From Anniella stebbinsi (Eukaryota; Chordata; Lepidosauria; Squamata; Anniellidae), in NCBI GenBank assembly GCA_029215795.1, contig JARDYH010000002.1:8611001-8675000 (forward strand): a DNA stretch of 64,000 nt, read 5' to 3'. The notes beneath the pieces were generated by a model. That model saw only the letters and a program-made list of their open reading frames with translations, made no database searches and was not told the DNA's origin. Positions 55,067-64,000 of the stretch are shown in pieces. Positions within the stretch are counted from its first letter, which is position 1; each line of letters starts with the position of its first letter. The position numbers and the translations under genes are program-made.

Positions 55067-56609
55067 GCTCAATTCGGACGACACGACAGTCAATGGTGGG
55101 TTGACTAACCCTAACCCTCACGCTAACCCTAGGGGGCACTCCCCACACAACATGGTAATAAATAGGGGTGTGCACGGACGCCCCGGATCGGATCAGGACC
55201 CGGATCGGGACCTCCAATTTTGTCACGGACCGGTTCGGACAAAATCGGAGGCCCCCCGGACCGGATCGAGTCCGATCCCGGCCCAAAAATCGTAAATTTT
55301 TGGATCGGCCGCCATTTTTTTCCCCATAGACTTGCATTGCAATGCAAGTCTATGAGGAAAAAATGGCGGCGTGTGGGTGAGGGGGGGCCTAACTCCCTCC
55401 CCCCCCGGGGCCGTCCGCTGTGGACGGCCCCGGCAGGTAAGCCCCCTCCCCCGCGCTCCCTACCCCCCCTGGGGCCGTCCGCTTCCATCCGCTGGCGCCC
55501 GCGGGCGCCAGCGGATAGAAGCGGATGGCTCCGGGGGGGGTAAGCCCCCTTCCCCGCCACTGCTTACCTTCTCGGCCCGTCCGCTCCAGTCCGGCGCCGG
55601 CGGCTACTACCAGCGGGCTCCGCGGCCTACTCTCGAGTAGCGCGCCGGGTGATGACATCACCCGGTGCGCCACCCTAGAGCAGGCCATGGAGCCTGCTGG
55701 TAGTTGTAGTCGCCGGCGCCGGACGGGAGCGGCCGGGCCGGGAAGGTAAGGGCCCCCCTCCGCACGCCCCCTCCTCCCCTCCACGCACCCCCTGCTTACC
55801 TTCTCGGCCCGTCCGCTCCCGTCCGGCGCCGGCGGCTACTACCAGCAGGCTCCGCGGCCTGCTCTAGAGTAGCGCGCCGGGTGATGACATCACCCGGTGC
55901 GCCACCCTAGAGCAGGCCGCGGAGCCTGCTGGTAGTAGTAGTCGCCGGCGCCGGACGGGAGCGGCCGGGCCGGGAAGGTAAGGGCCCCCCTCCCCCCTCC
56001 GCGCGCCCCCTCCTCCCCTCCACGCACCCCCTGCTTACCTTCTCGGCCCGTCCGCTCCCGGCCGGCGCCGGCGGCTACTACCAGCGGGCTCCACGGCCTG
56101 CTCTAGAGTAGCGCGCCGGGTGATGACATCACCCGGCGCGCCACCCTGGAGCAGGCCGCGGAGCCCGCTGGTAGTAGCTGCTAGTGCCGGACGGGAGCGG
56201 ACGGGCCGAGAAGGTAAGCGCCCCCCTCCTCCCCCCCCCGCTGTCCACTTTCATCGGCGGGTGCCCGCTGGCGCCCGCCAATGGAAGCGGCGGTGGGCGC
56301 CAGTGGGCGCCCGCCGATCCGCCGATCCGCCGAACCAGTTCGGAGCCTTTTCGGACCGGTTCGGATTGGATCGGCCGATCCAGCTGCGGGATCGGAAATC
56401 GGATAATTTATCCGATTTCCCACTGGACCGGACTCGGATCGTGGATCGGGTCCGATCCAGTGCACATCCCTAGTAATAAATAATCAACTGTGGTGTGGAT
56501 GAGGATCAGTGCTGAGTTGACTATGGCAGCATTCGGATGACACAAAAGTCAAAACAACTGACGATTGTTTCCCGCACACCAGTTGTTTATTGTGTCGTCC
56601 GAATTGAGC
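55067..56609. mobile_element. Family B element hosting a family T element
   Basis: GCTCAATTCGGACGACACGA and the inverted TGTGTCGTCCGAATTGAGC, flanked by CAGTG and CATTG (4 of 5). Without the insert it is about 225 bp, the family size. Its left arm contains GACTAACCCTAACCCTCACG, telomere-like units not present in the other two B copies. Confidence 0.85.
55163..56472. mobile_element. Family T hAT element with three CpG-rich palindromic modules, 1.31 kb
   Basis: TAGGGGTGTGCACGGA and CAGTGCACATCCCTA ends; perfect 8-bp duplications GTAATAAA at 55155-55162 and 56473-56480. Three tandem modules (about 55563-55747, 55795-55980, 56035-56218; period about 236 bp) are each palindromes centred on GGGTGATGACATCACCC, with CGGCGCCGG arms and CTTACCTTC / GAAGGTAAG at the borders. 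It is far more CpG-rich than the copies at 19475 and 39103, so it is young or unmethylated. The GC-rich open frames across it are repeat artefacts. Confidence 0.93.
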
Positions 56610-56794
56610 CATTGTGTGCCTAGTCAGGTGAGTGCAGCCATCTGTGGACTGGAGTCTGGGAGGCCAAGGCAGGGGAGGAGACCAATGATCTCCACCCCCT
56701 CCTCAGACTCCCTCAACATCCCTAATCAGATATGGGTTTTGCTTGGATACTGCGACCATAGCAGCTACCCAAAGATGTTGCATAGTGATACTAA
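56610..56794. other. Short unassigned stretch
   Basis: Contains CTCCACCCCCTCCTCAGACT; no gene or element seen. Confidence 0.3.
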
Positions 56795-56947
56795 GGCCAG
56801 ATCTACACCAAGCAGGATATAGTGGTATATGGTATGTGCCAATGGGCCTCAACAGTGCACTTCAATACTGCTATAAAGCAGTATGTGGCTCCTGCCTTTT
56901 CTATACCGCTTTCGTACCAGTATATCCTGCTTGGCGTAGATCTGACC
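56795..56947. mobile_element. Family C MITE, 153 bp
   Basis: GGCCAGATCTACACCAAGCA and TGCTTGGCGTAGATCTGACC in inverted orientation, with GGATATAGTGGTATATGG and the CAATACTGCTATAAAGCAGT middle. It is a deletion derivative of the larger C copies. Confidence 0.82.
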
Positions 56948-57534
56948 TAGGTCTGCACATTGAATACAATAGAATGGGGGCTGTTATCTCAGTCTTCAGT
57001 ATCCCAAGGAGTTTCTCTGCATTATATACCTTCTTGCATAGTCCACCCATCCATGCATGGAGATGATAGACTGATGTGCTCATTGGTGGCAATGAGGGCT
57101 TGGATTGTCTGCAATACCCGAGTTTTGAAAGGCTGTCCCATGGGAGGCTTCCGTGGAGTCAACTTCGCTTTCTGTTAGATGCAGGGGGGGAATTGTTCTA
57201 CTCGCTGAGCCTTTTAAAAAGTGCTGTTTCTGGCAATTGCTCTTGTATCTGTTAGCCTCGGTTAGGGATGCATGAGAAATTTGTTGTGTTTGCATTCACC
57301 TATGAACTTACCAAGTTCAAGCATCCTGAATTTATGCAGGAACTGGAATATGAGAGTTCCACTTTGGGGGTGAAAACTCGACAGATTCTACAGTTCAGCT
57401 TTGGCGGATTTTGTTCTCTTTCCACCCACTGGCATCAACTCAGTCTGTAGTGTCATTCCAATATGCAAATTCTGTGGTGTTGTGTGTGTGTATGTGTGTG
57501 TGTGTGTGTGTGTTTCTAGTGACAGCAAATTGTG
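56948..57534. other. Unassigned intron, F-type fragment and GT microsatellite
   Basis: 57263-57430 begins TAGGGATGCATGAGAAATTT, an F start, without a right end. (GT)n lies at about 57480-57511. 56948-57260 shows no gene. Confidence 0.4.
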
Positions 57535-58450
57535 AAAATTTTATTTATTTATTTATTTGGGGTGGGGATTAACAGTCTGGCTCTATTAACAGCTGATATT
57601 TAAAACATTTTTAACTTTTAAGCCTGGATACAAAGTCACTTAAAACCTCAACTTAAGCTGTTAAAATGCCTGGGAGAAAAGAAAAGTTTTGACCTGATGC
57701 TGAAAAGATAACAGTGTTGGCGCAAGACGGGCCACATCAGGGAGATCATTCCATAGTAGGGGGGCCACCACAGAGAAGGCCCTCTCCCTTGTTGCCGTCC
57801 TCTGAGCTTCCCTCGGAGTAGGCACCCAGAGGAAGACCTTTGATGTTGAGCGTAGTGTATGGGTACATTCATGTCGGGAAAGGCGTTCCATCAGGTACTG
57901 TGGTCCCAAGCCGGTAAGGTTTTATAGGTTAAAACCAGCACCTTGAATTGGGCTCAGAAATGTACAGGTAGCCAATGCAAGCGGACCAGAATCCGTCTCA
58001 TATGTTCAAACCTTCTGGTCCCTGTTACCAATCTGGCCATTGCATTTTGCACAAGCTGCAGCTTCCGAACTGTCTTCAAAGGCAGCCCCACGTAGAGCGC
58101 ATTGCAGTAATCTAACTTGGAGGTTACCAGAGCATAGACAACTGAAGCCAGGTTATCCCTGTCCAGATAGTGGACCAGCTGAAGTGTCCAAACAGTTTTC
58201 ACAGGCACCCCACATAGACTGTGTTACAGTATTCCAAACAGGATCTAACTAATGCATATGTGACTGCGGCCACCCAGATATCTAGGAATGGGCAGTGTTG
58301 GTACACTAACCTCAGCTGTTCAAACGTGCTCCTGGCCACAGCCAAAACCTGGACATCTAGATTCAGACCTGAGTCCAGCAGTACATCCAAGCTGTGAGCT
58401 GGAGTGTAAACCCATCCAGCACAGGGCTTTTTCCCTGATCTGCCTTTCAA
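57535..58450 (-). mobile_element. L2-type LINE, minus orientation, 3' half
   Basis: (TTTA)n tail at 57541-57557, then a 3'UTR. On the minus strand 57954-58208 reads SKLDYCNALYVGLPLKTVRK, KLQLVQNAMARLVTGTRR and LVRLHWLPVHF, the segment after the reverse transcriptase. 58199-58450 repeats a related part (TYALVRSCLEYCNTVYVGCL), so two L2 fragments may be joined. 57661-57909 carries APLLWNDLPDVARLAPTLLS of the C-terminus. Frames are broken. Confidence 0.85.
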
Positions 58451-59400
58451 TCAACCATGAACATCCTGTCTTGTCTGGATTAAGCTTCATTTTATTCATC
58501 CTCATCTAGTCCATTACCAACAACAGACATTGATCTAGAACAAGAACAGGTTTTCTGGATTTAGCAATTGGGCTTCTCCCCCACCCCATCTTTGTTTTTA
58601 CAGAAAACTTATGATGGTCTCTTTTGAGCAAGGTGGAATTACACCTTGCCATAAAGAGACATTCACTACCAACCTTACTCAGTCATCCACAATCCCCCTC
58701 CACCCCCAGCCAATTTGAAAAGCCAGGAAGGACAAGTGTCCAGCACACAACTTTCGGGTTTCATCTTGTCCACATCCCCATGCTGTAGAAATCGGGGGGG
58801 GGGGGGAAATCCATTATAACTGGACAAGTAGGGACCAAAATTAATCCATTAGACCTGTACCAACCACGGCATCCAAGACGGCATGGATACGTGCCAATTT
58901 ATAATTATGACCACTGCCAGGTAATCCATTGCAGTTTAAATTCAAGTTTAAATTATCAGGATATTTTACTTTATTTAAACTGCCCATTGACAAAATCGAT
59001 CCCAGAGTAGTTTATGAGTTAAAAAAAGGAAACAGAAGCAGAGTCATAGAACCACAAATAGAAGCTGAGTCTAGGATTTGTCAAATTCGATTACACTCAG
59101 ATTCCAGATCCTAAATTCATTCTGTCCTGTTTTCACATCTGTTTCTGATTTCTCATGCAGTTTTTTTTTTGTGAAATAAAATGTGTGCATACCCCCATTA
59201 GAGAACGTGAATTTGTGCACACTTTTCCCAATTGAGACACATTTTGTGTTCACTTTCTCTTAATACATGCATTTTTGTGTGCATATTCTAATTGCCAATC
59301 ATGAACTCTATTCAAGAAGGTGCAGCTCATGATGTGCAACTGCATTGGTTCAGGGAGAGTGAATTACATATGTTTGCATCGAAATGTGAACTGGACAAAA
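58451..59400. other. Unassigned intron with LINE and F-type remnants
   Basis: 58940-59060 looks like a reversed LINE 3' end (TTTACTTTATTTAAACTGCC, GATCCCAGAGTAGTTTATGA). 59070-59400 has F-like phrases (GTGTGCATACC, TTTGTGTGCATATTC). A G run is at 58795-58805. No gene. Confidence 0.4.
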
Positions 59401-61282
59401 GTCTCACCTGTTCTTAGTACACAGTAGGCAAAGGAAATTGGATTATGCCCCACTGTTTTAAGTAGGCCCTCTGTTTCCATGCGCACTTGGCAAGGATGCC
59501 CTCTCCCCTCAAATGAGCAAAGGATCCGAGGCCATGGAAGCTCATTTTGCCACTCATTCCTATCCACCCTTTCTTGTGCCAACACGTCTCCACCAGTTTC
59601 AGACAGAGATATTGAGCAAATCTTATGCAAAATTGTTTTACCTTTACTTGAAATTCCTAGAGATCGGAACCTAAGCCCTCCTTTCTAAACCAGACACCAA
59701 AGGTGAACCTCATCCAGCCTGGAAGTAGACTATGATGTTCAACAGCCTTCCCCTGCATGGCCATGATGGTAGGGCATAATGGAAATTCCAATCCAACACA
59801 TCTGGAGGACATCAGGTTGGGGAAAGTCTTGTTGACACCAACTGGAAACATCTCCCCAGGCATGAGTCTTCCCCTCATCTACCTGGAGATGATCGAGATT
59901 GAATCTGGCCACTTTTACAGGCAAAACGTGTGCCTTATGAGCTATGGCCTCTTCCCAAACATATCCCACTTCCACCATGCATCTGCTCAATCCCTCTAAA
60001 GCCATCTAAACAACTGACTGTCTTGTCAAATCTTGTGGTAGCAGGTTTTATGCATTTACTACCTGTTGTTCAAAAAAGGTTGGTTGGGGATGCGGGGTGG
60101 GGTGGGGGGCAATTTGGAATCTGTTGCCAAGCAATTTCGATGAATGACACAAACTTACATAGTGTAATACTACATGGAAGTAAGCCCTACTTCATGTAAT
60201 GGGACTTACACCATGGTTAGGTTATAGGACCGGCATCTTAGTGTCAAAACTGAGAAAGAGAAATGTGCCTCTTTTTTGCACACTGTGGGTCATTTTACAG
60301 ATCTCTGATGCATGCCCATCTTTTTTAAAAAATGGAAAAGCTCCAAAACACTTTAATCTTTTCCTCATATTTCACCTGTGCAGCATCCTCCAAATTCGCC
60401 TCTGATTTTGCTATAGAATGTTGTTTAGACTACATTTGGTAGCCGCTAAGAGATGTGTGATAACATTGTGAAAACTTCTTATGGTGGTATCATAATTATT
60501 GCAACTTTTCTTGATTTTCATACCGATGCAGTATCGGATTCTCAGTCAACATTCACTCTAGGTGTACAACTTGCAGATCTCTGATTCCAGATGGTCCCCT
60601 ATTGCTGTATCAGCCATCAGGGCACCAAGAAGCCGTCCCCCCTCCCATGTGCTGAGATGGTTTTCCTTTGTGGATCACCCCCTGCCCTGAGAGACCATTG
60701 CTAGGTCAATAGAATGTAACTCCTTGTATTTTGTGTTGCCAAGGTAGTTAAAAAGAAAGCACAGTTCATATACAAAATATGTATGCCTCGATTCAGCTGT
60801 TTGTTCAGTCTAATAGTTCTGAGCCTTAATAGAGTGTACCGGACTTAGCAGATGTAATTACAGGCATGTTGCACAGACAGGTACATCATCCTGGAAAGCA
60901 AGTACTGAGGCAGACGCTGCGTGCTCAGCAAAGTGGCTTTAAGATTAGAGGATGTTACGTGTCAGTGAAGATAAATCAAAAGGTTACAATCGCAGGCATA
61001 AGACAAAACACTGGACAGAAGTAACAGCTCATTCTGGAGGATTCTGTGAGCCTGGAACAATAGCATCTTCTTTATCTCTACCCCTAGGTCATTAGAACGT
61101 GTCTCCTATGACATCAAACTTCTTGCTTAGAGGGAGGAGGAGAATATTAAACATACATCCTATGAGTTGGCAGGCAAGAGGTGGCTGTATCATGAGCCAA
61201 GGTCAAAGAACACGCAGTAAACAAGACAAGTGAAAAGTTGAGGAAGTTTGCTTCAGGGATCCCATTCACTTCTGCACTTCTG

Positions 61283-61287
<5 letters not shown>
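59401..61287. other. Comparatively repeat-poor intron, candidate regulatory part
   Basis: Few repeat signatures are visible. 60700-61120 in particular has no transposon features and contains GCAGATGTAATTACAGGCAT, GTTACGTGTCAGTGAAGAT and AAAAGGTTACAATCGC. Because it lies within 1.2 kb of the first coding exon, it could contain intronic regulatory DNA of RIT2 (inference). No second exon is seen. Confidence 0.35.

Positions 61288-61313
<26 letters not shown>
61288..61313. repeat. (AT)n microsatellite
   Basis: About 13 AT units in the intron close to the first coding exon. Confidence 0.95.
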
Positions 61314-61314
<1 letters not shown>

Positions 61315-61753
61315 TCGCCATCATAAATCCTGTAACAACATGCATCACTTGAAAGAAATTTAATGACAGGAGGGTCTCAGATGCACCCGTAACATTCAGA
61401 CTTTCCAAGGTGACCTCCAAGAGGATCACTCTCTAACCAGCCCATTGATCTGAATGGGATTTGTACAGGTATACAACTTCCATTCAGTTCAACACAAGAG
61501 TAAGCTTTGGTGGATTGGGCCCCTGGCCCGATCAAGAAAATCATTCAAAACCCTTTTCTTTATTTTTTTATGCCAACAGAAGCTGACTCACAAATCCAAA
61601 TGATGGATCTTCAACAGTGCTTTTGAGCAGACTTTGTCCTCTGTGCTTCCATTCTGTTCTCAAACATTGTCCCTTCAAGCTAGAATCCTCTCCCTCATTC
61701 CTTTAAAATTCAGTGATCCCCTTCTGCCCCCAAAAAAGATCCCCACAACTTAC
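61314..61753 (-). other. 5' part of RIT2 intron 1
   Basis: On the minus strand the intron starts with GTAAGTTGTGG at 61753 directly after the coding exon. The rest of the stretch has no repeat borders or exon. Confidence 0.75.
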
Positions 61754-61856
61754 CGCTTTTGCCTACTCCGCCTGATCCAAGCATCACCACCTTGTATTGC
61801 CTGATGCTTCCGGGAGCAATGCTGGAGGAGCTGGTGATTTCACATTCGAGTTCCAT
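61754..61856 (-). CDS. RIT2: RIT2 first coding exon (Ras-like GTPase, neuronal)
   Basis: 34 codons plus one base. The peptide starts MELECEITSSSSIAP and continues IRQYKVVMLGSGGVGKS, a Ras-type beta-1 strand and P-loop (GxxxxGKS, residues 27-34). RIT2 of other vertebrates has a 34-residue start of the form MEVE... followed by YKVVMLGAGGVGKS, whereas RIT1 has a different N-terminus, so the assignment to RIT2 (Rin) is firm. The exon ends AGC G|GTAAGT, phase 1, so the next exon supplies the rest of the Ala codon expected after GKS. The ATG at 61856 is the first one after an in-frame TAA (61998-62000) and has a purine at -3 and G at +4. Odd: Ser replaces the usual Ala at the second P-loop position, as in RAP proteins. 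RIT2 binds GTP at the plasma membrane in neurons and acts in p38/ERK and calmodulin-linked signalling (family knowledge). The rest of the gene lies to the left, outside this window. Confidence 0.9.
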
Positions 61857-62000
61857 CTTCTTCTGGGCAGAGGGGTACAGATCTGGCAGACACTTGCTTT
61901 CAAACAACTCTGAAAGCAATTGGGCAGAGGAAGAGAAAGCGAGGTGTATAGGAGAGGCACGATTTAGCAGCTTCACCCACTTGCTGCTGTGTCTCTGTTA
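61857..62000 (-). other. RIT2: RIT2 5'UTR (candidate)
   Basis: No upstream ATG lies between the in-frame TAA at 61998-62000 and the start codon. A strong acceptor-like sequence (TTTCTCTTCCTCTG...TTGCTTTCAG) ends at 61910 on the minus strand, so in some transcripts the coding exon could begin at 61909 and be preceded by a separate non-coding exon; otherwise this is continuous 5'UTR. Confidence 0.55.
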
Positions 62001-62110
62001 GCTGCCGAAGGTCTCATAGCAACCCGTTTAAGAGCTTCCAATAAAAATCCAGCTCGTCACCCCCCACCCCTTCCTCCCTTCTCTGTATCTCTTTCTCTTT
62101 CACTGTCTCT
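62001..62110 (-). promoter_or_regulatory. RIT2: RIT2 proximal promoter (candidate)
   Basis: Reading on the minus strand: a pyrimidine/purine-rich tract, GGAAGGGGTGGGGGGTGACG (CACCC/GC-type box), TTTTTATTGGAAGC (AT-rich element with an inverted CCAAT), and GGGTTGCTATGAGAC, close to an RFX X-box half site. No classical TATA box. The sites lie 145-250 bp upstream of the ATG. The function is inferred from position and motif content. Confidence 0.4.
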
Positions 62111-62175
62111 TCCCGGACACACGAAGATGTGTACTGCTTAGAAACTGAGCACTTTCAGAGTGTATAGGGCTTGCT

Positions 62176-62196
62176 TTTGCTATCCACGATGCTGAG
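62176..62196 (-). promoter_or_regulatory. RE1/NRSF-like silencer site
   Basis: On the minus strand CTCAGCATCGTGGATAGCAAA keeps both half sites of RE1 in the canonical spacing: left half TCAGCA-C and right half GGA-AGC. By my count 13 of 21 positions match the consensus, including most of the strongly constrained core bases. REST binding would fit the neuron-restricted expression of RIT2. Confidence 0.35.
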
Positions 62197-63069
62197 AGAA
62201 CAAGCCTCCTTCAGCCGTTTTGCTTGGACACTGTTTTCACGACAAACGGGATAATCCAAGTTTAAAGATGAAATGCGAGCCAGGAAAAGAGCCCCTGAAT
62301 AATTAGGGGCCCTTGACTTACCTTTCTTTCTCACCCAGGAAACAGGCTCTCTAAACTGTAGGACGGCTACTTATTCAGGGATGCAAGAGGAAGTAGAATT
62401 CAGAATTCACAGGAAAGAACTCTATGAACTGATTCACCCAATAACACTCTTAATTTGGGTATGCATGGAACTGAGCTCACCACTGTCAGCCATACGGAAA
62501 GGGAAGTTTCTGGGGACCTGCATTGGTCACAACATCAGGGCACCGTGAGGAATCAGATCAACACAGAATCATTGGAGAGCAACCTAGGAAGTGTTATGGC
62601 AAATGGGGTTTCCATAGACGTGTCCATTAGGGGCAGAGAAAGGATTTCCCTTGAGGCTTGCCCAGGGAACACATCCAAAGTCTTGAGGATTGGGATGGGG
62701 GAGTCAGGAAGGCCTCCCACAACCAGAAGATGTCCAGCTTGGCTCATCCTTACATTTTCAGTGAAGGGCAGTAGCAATGCCATTTGAGTCCTTTATTGCT
62801 ATTAAACTTGAGAACCTGAATGTAAAATCAAATAAAGGTTGTGATCCTAGTAATTTACCCAACAAATTTGTGTTGCCTCTTTCTTCCAGGTTGATGGTAC
62901 AACTGATGGTACAAAACTGCTTCTGGTTTTGATAGGGATGCACAAATCTGTCCATTTCAGTTTCTCATTTCTGGCCCTGAGTTCTAGCATTATAAGGGAG
63001 GCAAACCTCCTTGACCCACTTTCTCCACCCCATTCATCATCTAAACATCTATATCATATTCCTCACATG
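62197..63069. other. RIT2 upstream region with donor-like site
   Basis: On the minus strand GAAAGAAAG|GTAAGT (junction 62322/62321) is an ideal 5' splice site and could end an upstream non-coding first exon that splices to 61909. 62322-62930 has no other recognised exon or repeat. 62931 begins TAGGGATGCACAAATCTGTC, an F-type start. Confidence 0.4.
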
Positions 63070-63548
63070 GGCCTTGTCTACACCATGGTTTTTTTCTGGG
63101 GTCATCCCAGGGTCTCTCCCGTGCGTCTAAATGATGCACAGGGCATCCCAGGGGCAACTGGGGAGGGCCCAGGGATGACCCTGGGAAAACCCCAGGATAG
63201 TGGAAACCGGAGATATCCCAGTTTTCCAACCATCCTGGAAGCTGAAATGGGCACAGAGCCGTGTGGGGTGACTCCATGCCCATAGGGGTGGGAGGCAGCA
63301 ACTCCACCATCCCCAGGATGGTGGGGGTGGGAGTTTTCCCCTTTCATGCTCCACCACACTCCCTGCTCTACTCCTTTTAAAAAAAATTCAACAAACTGGC
63401 AGGTGCAATGGGTGTGACAGGCACAACATCCCTGTTCCCTTCCAGGACATCGCACTTCCTGTTTGAATGCCCAGGTAGGATCGCGAAAGTAGGTAAGTCC
63501 ACGATCCTCCTCCTCCCTCCCTCTACGCCCTTAGGTGTAAAAAGGGCC
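63070..63548. mobile_element. Family E element
   Basis: GGCCTTGTCTACACCATGG at the left and TTAGGTGTAAAAAGGGCC at the right. The interior has GTGCGTCTAAATGATGCACA, the GGATGACCCTGGGA arm and CATCCTGGAAGCTG, as in other E copies. Flanks CATG and TTGG do not repeat. Confidence 0.62.
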
Positions 63549-64000
63549 TTGGTCAGCTTTTATTTTTTTTTATCTAAACTAAAATGTCTCCAATACTTCC
63601 ACAGGGGGATGTCAGAGAAATTTGCAAAAAATTGAAATAAGTTCCAATTTCTTGAATCTGACCTCGGATTCCGCAGTTGTCTGTAGAATTGTGGGCTTTT
63701 CTTTCTTTCTTTCTTTCTTTCTTTTTAATTCTTTTGGGGGGGGGGGATTTGTGCAAATCCATATTTATTAGCACAAATATTGTGCAAATGGTACAAGTGT
63801 GCATCTGATTCCACCAACGGTGGACAATGGAATGAAAGATGCCTGACAATCTGCAAAGCACAGGTGGAATGACTTTCATAAAACCCATACATCCCTATTT
63901 TCTCACTGGGAAGGTGCTCCATCCCCTTGATTATTTTGCTTTTGATTTTCTGCACTTTTTCCAGCTCTCCAATATCCTTTTTGAGATAGTACAGCCAGAA
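63549..64000. mobile_element. F-type element and TTTC microsatellite at the window end
   Basis: 63602-63897 starts CAGGGGGATGTCAGAGAAATT and ends CCCATACATCCCTA, F-type termini. A (CTTT)n lies at 63698-63723 and a G run at 63736-63747. The remaining bases to 64000 show no gene. Confidence 0.45.

Noticed and set aside
61856..61976. Longer RIT2 start at 61976 extending the protein by 40 residues
   Set aside because: The codon at 61976 is GTG, not ATG. The frame upstream contains no ATG before the TAA at 61998-62000, and the ATG at 61856 has a good Kozak context and gives the family length.

Overview
This 64 kb window is vertebrate nuclear DNA and most probably comes from a squamate reptile (lizard or snake). 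The reasons are a Sauria-type tRNA-derived SINE with a BovB-like 3' part (three copies), CR1 and L2-type LINEs, and a very dense load of young-looking, often palindromic DNA transposons. Bacterial-style gene annotation does not apply: nearly all long open frames are spurious.

Only one cellular coding exon is well supported. It is the first coding exon of the neuronal Ras-like GTPase RIT2, on the minus strand at 61754-61856, ending in a perfect GTAAGT donor. Its 5'UTR and promoter lie to the right, with a CCAAT box, a CACCC-type box and an RFX-like half site at about 62001-62110. A candidate RE1/NRSF silencer lies at 62176-62196. Because the gene runs leftwards and exon 2 is not visible, positions 1-61753 are best read as RIT2 intron 1 (inference).

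The intron is a layered deposit of transposable elements. I separate these families from their ends. (A) TAGGSTGACC palindromic hAT MITEs of about 320 bp with 8-bp target duplications, at least ten copies. (T) TAGGGRTGTGCA hAT elements of 0.75-1.3 kb with CpG-rich palindromic cores, also 8-bp duplications. (B/D) elements sharing TTCRGACGACAC near their ends, with 5-bp duplications. (C/E) elements sharing GGCCANRTCTACACCA-like ends. (F/G) AT-rich or mixed elements beginning TAGGGATG. (H) AGGGTTGCCAAC elements. There are also two solo LTRs (one with a perfect 5-bp duplication), a third LTR candidate, one long CR1 copy with a decayed reverse transcriptase frame, and several L2 and CR1 3' fragments.

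Layout: 1-12.8 kb mixed A, E, F and LINE copies; 12.8-14.1 kb CpG-rich T element; 15.5-24 kb E, F, C, T and a hAT transposase relic; 24.6-27.0 kb CR1 split by a B MITE; 29.0-33.1 kb CpG-rich A-type element, another hAT, and a nested plus tandem-duplicated A cluster; 34.6-38.3 kb LTRs and an L2; 38.4-43.9 kb a Russian-doll nest with up to five levels, including an A-type element carrying about 2.9 kb of cargo; 45-53 kb E, F, H, SINEs and CR1; 55.1-56.6 kb a B element holding a CpG-rich T element; 57.5-58.5 kb L2; 59.4-61.7 kb comparatively repeat-poor intron; then RIT2 exon 1 and promoter.

The features most worth following up are: the cargo-bearing element with exact ACAATGTG duplications; the repeated CpG-rich palindromic modules, which centre on a CRE-like TGACGTCA, are bordered by consensus splice donors and are shared between two hAT families with different termini; an A-B'-loop-B-A rearrangement; and several repeat-free, TAAT-rich stretches that look like candidate conserved enhancers.
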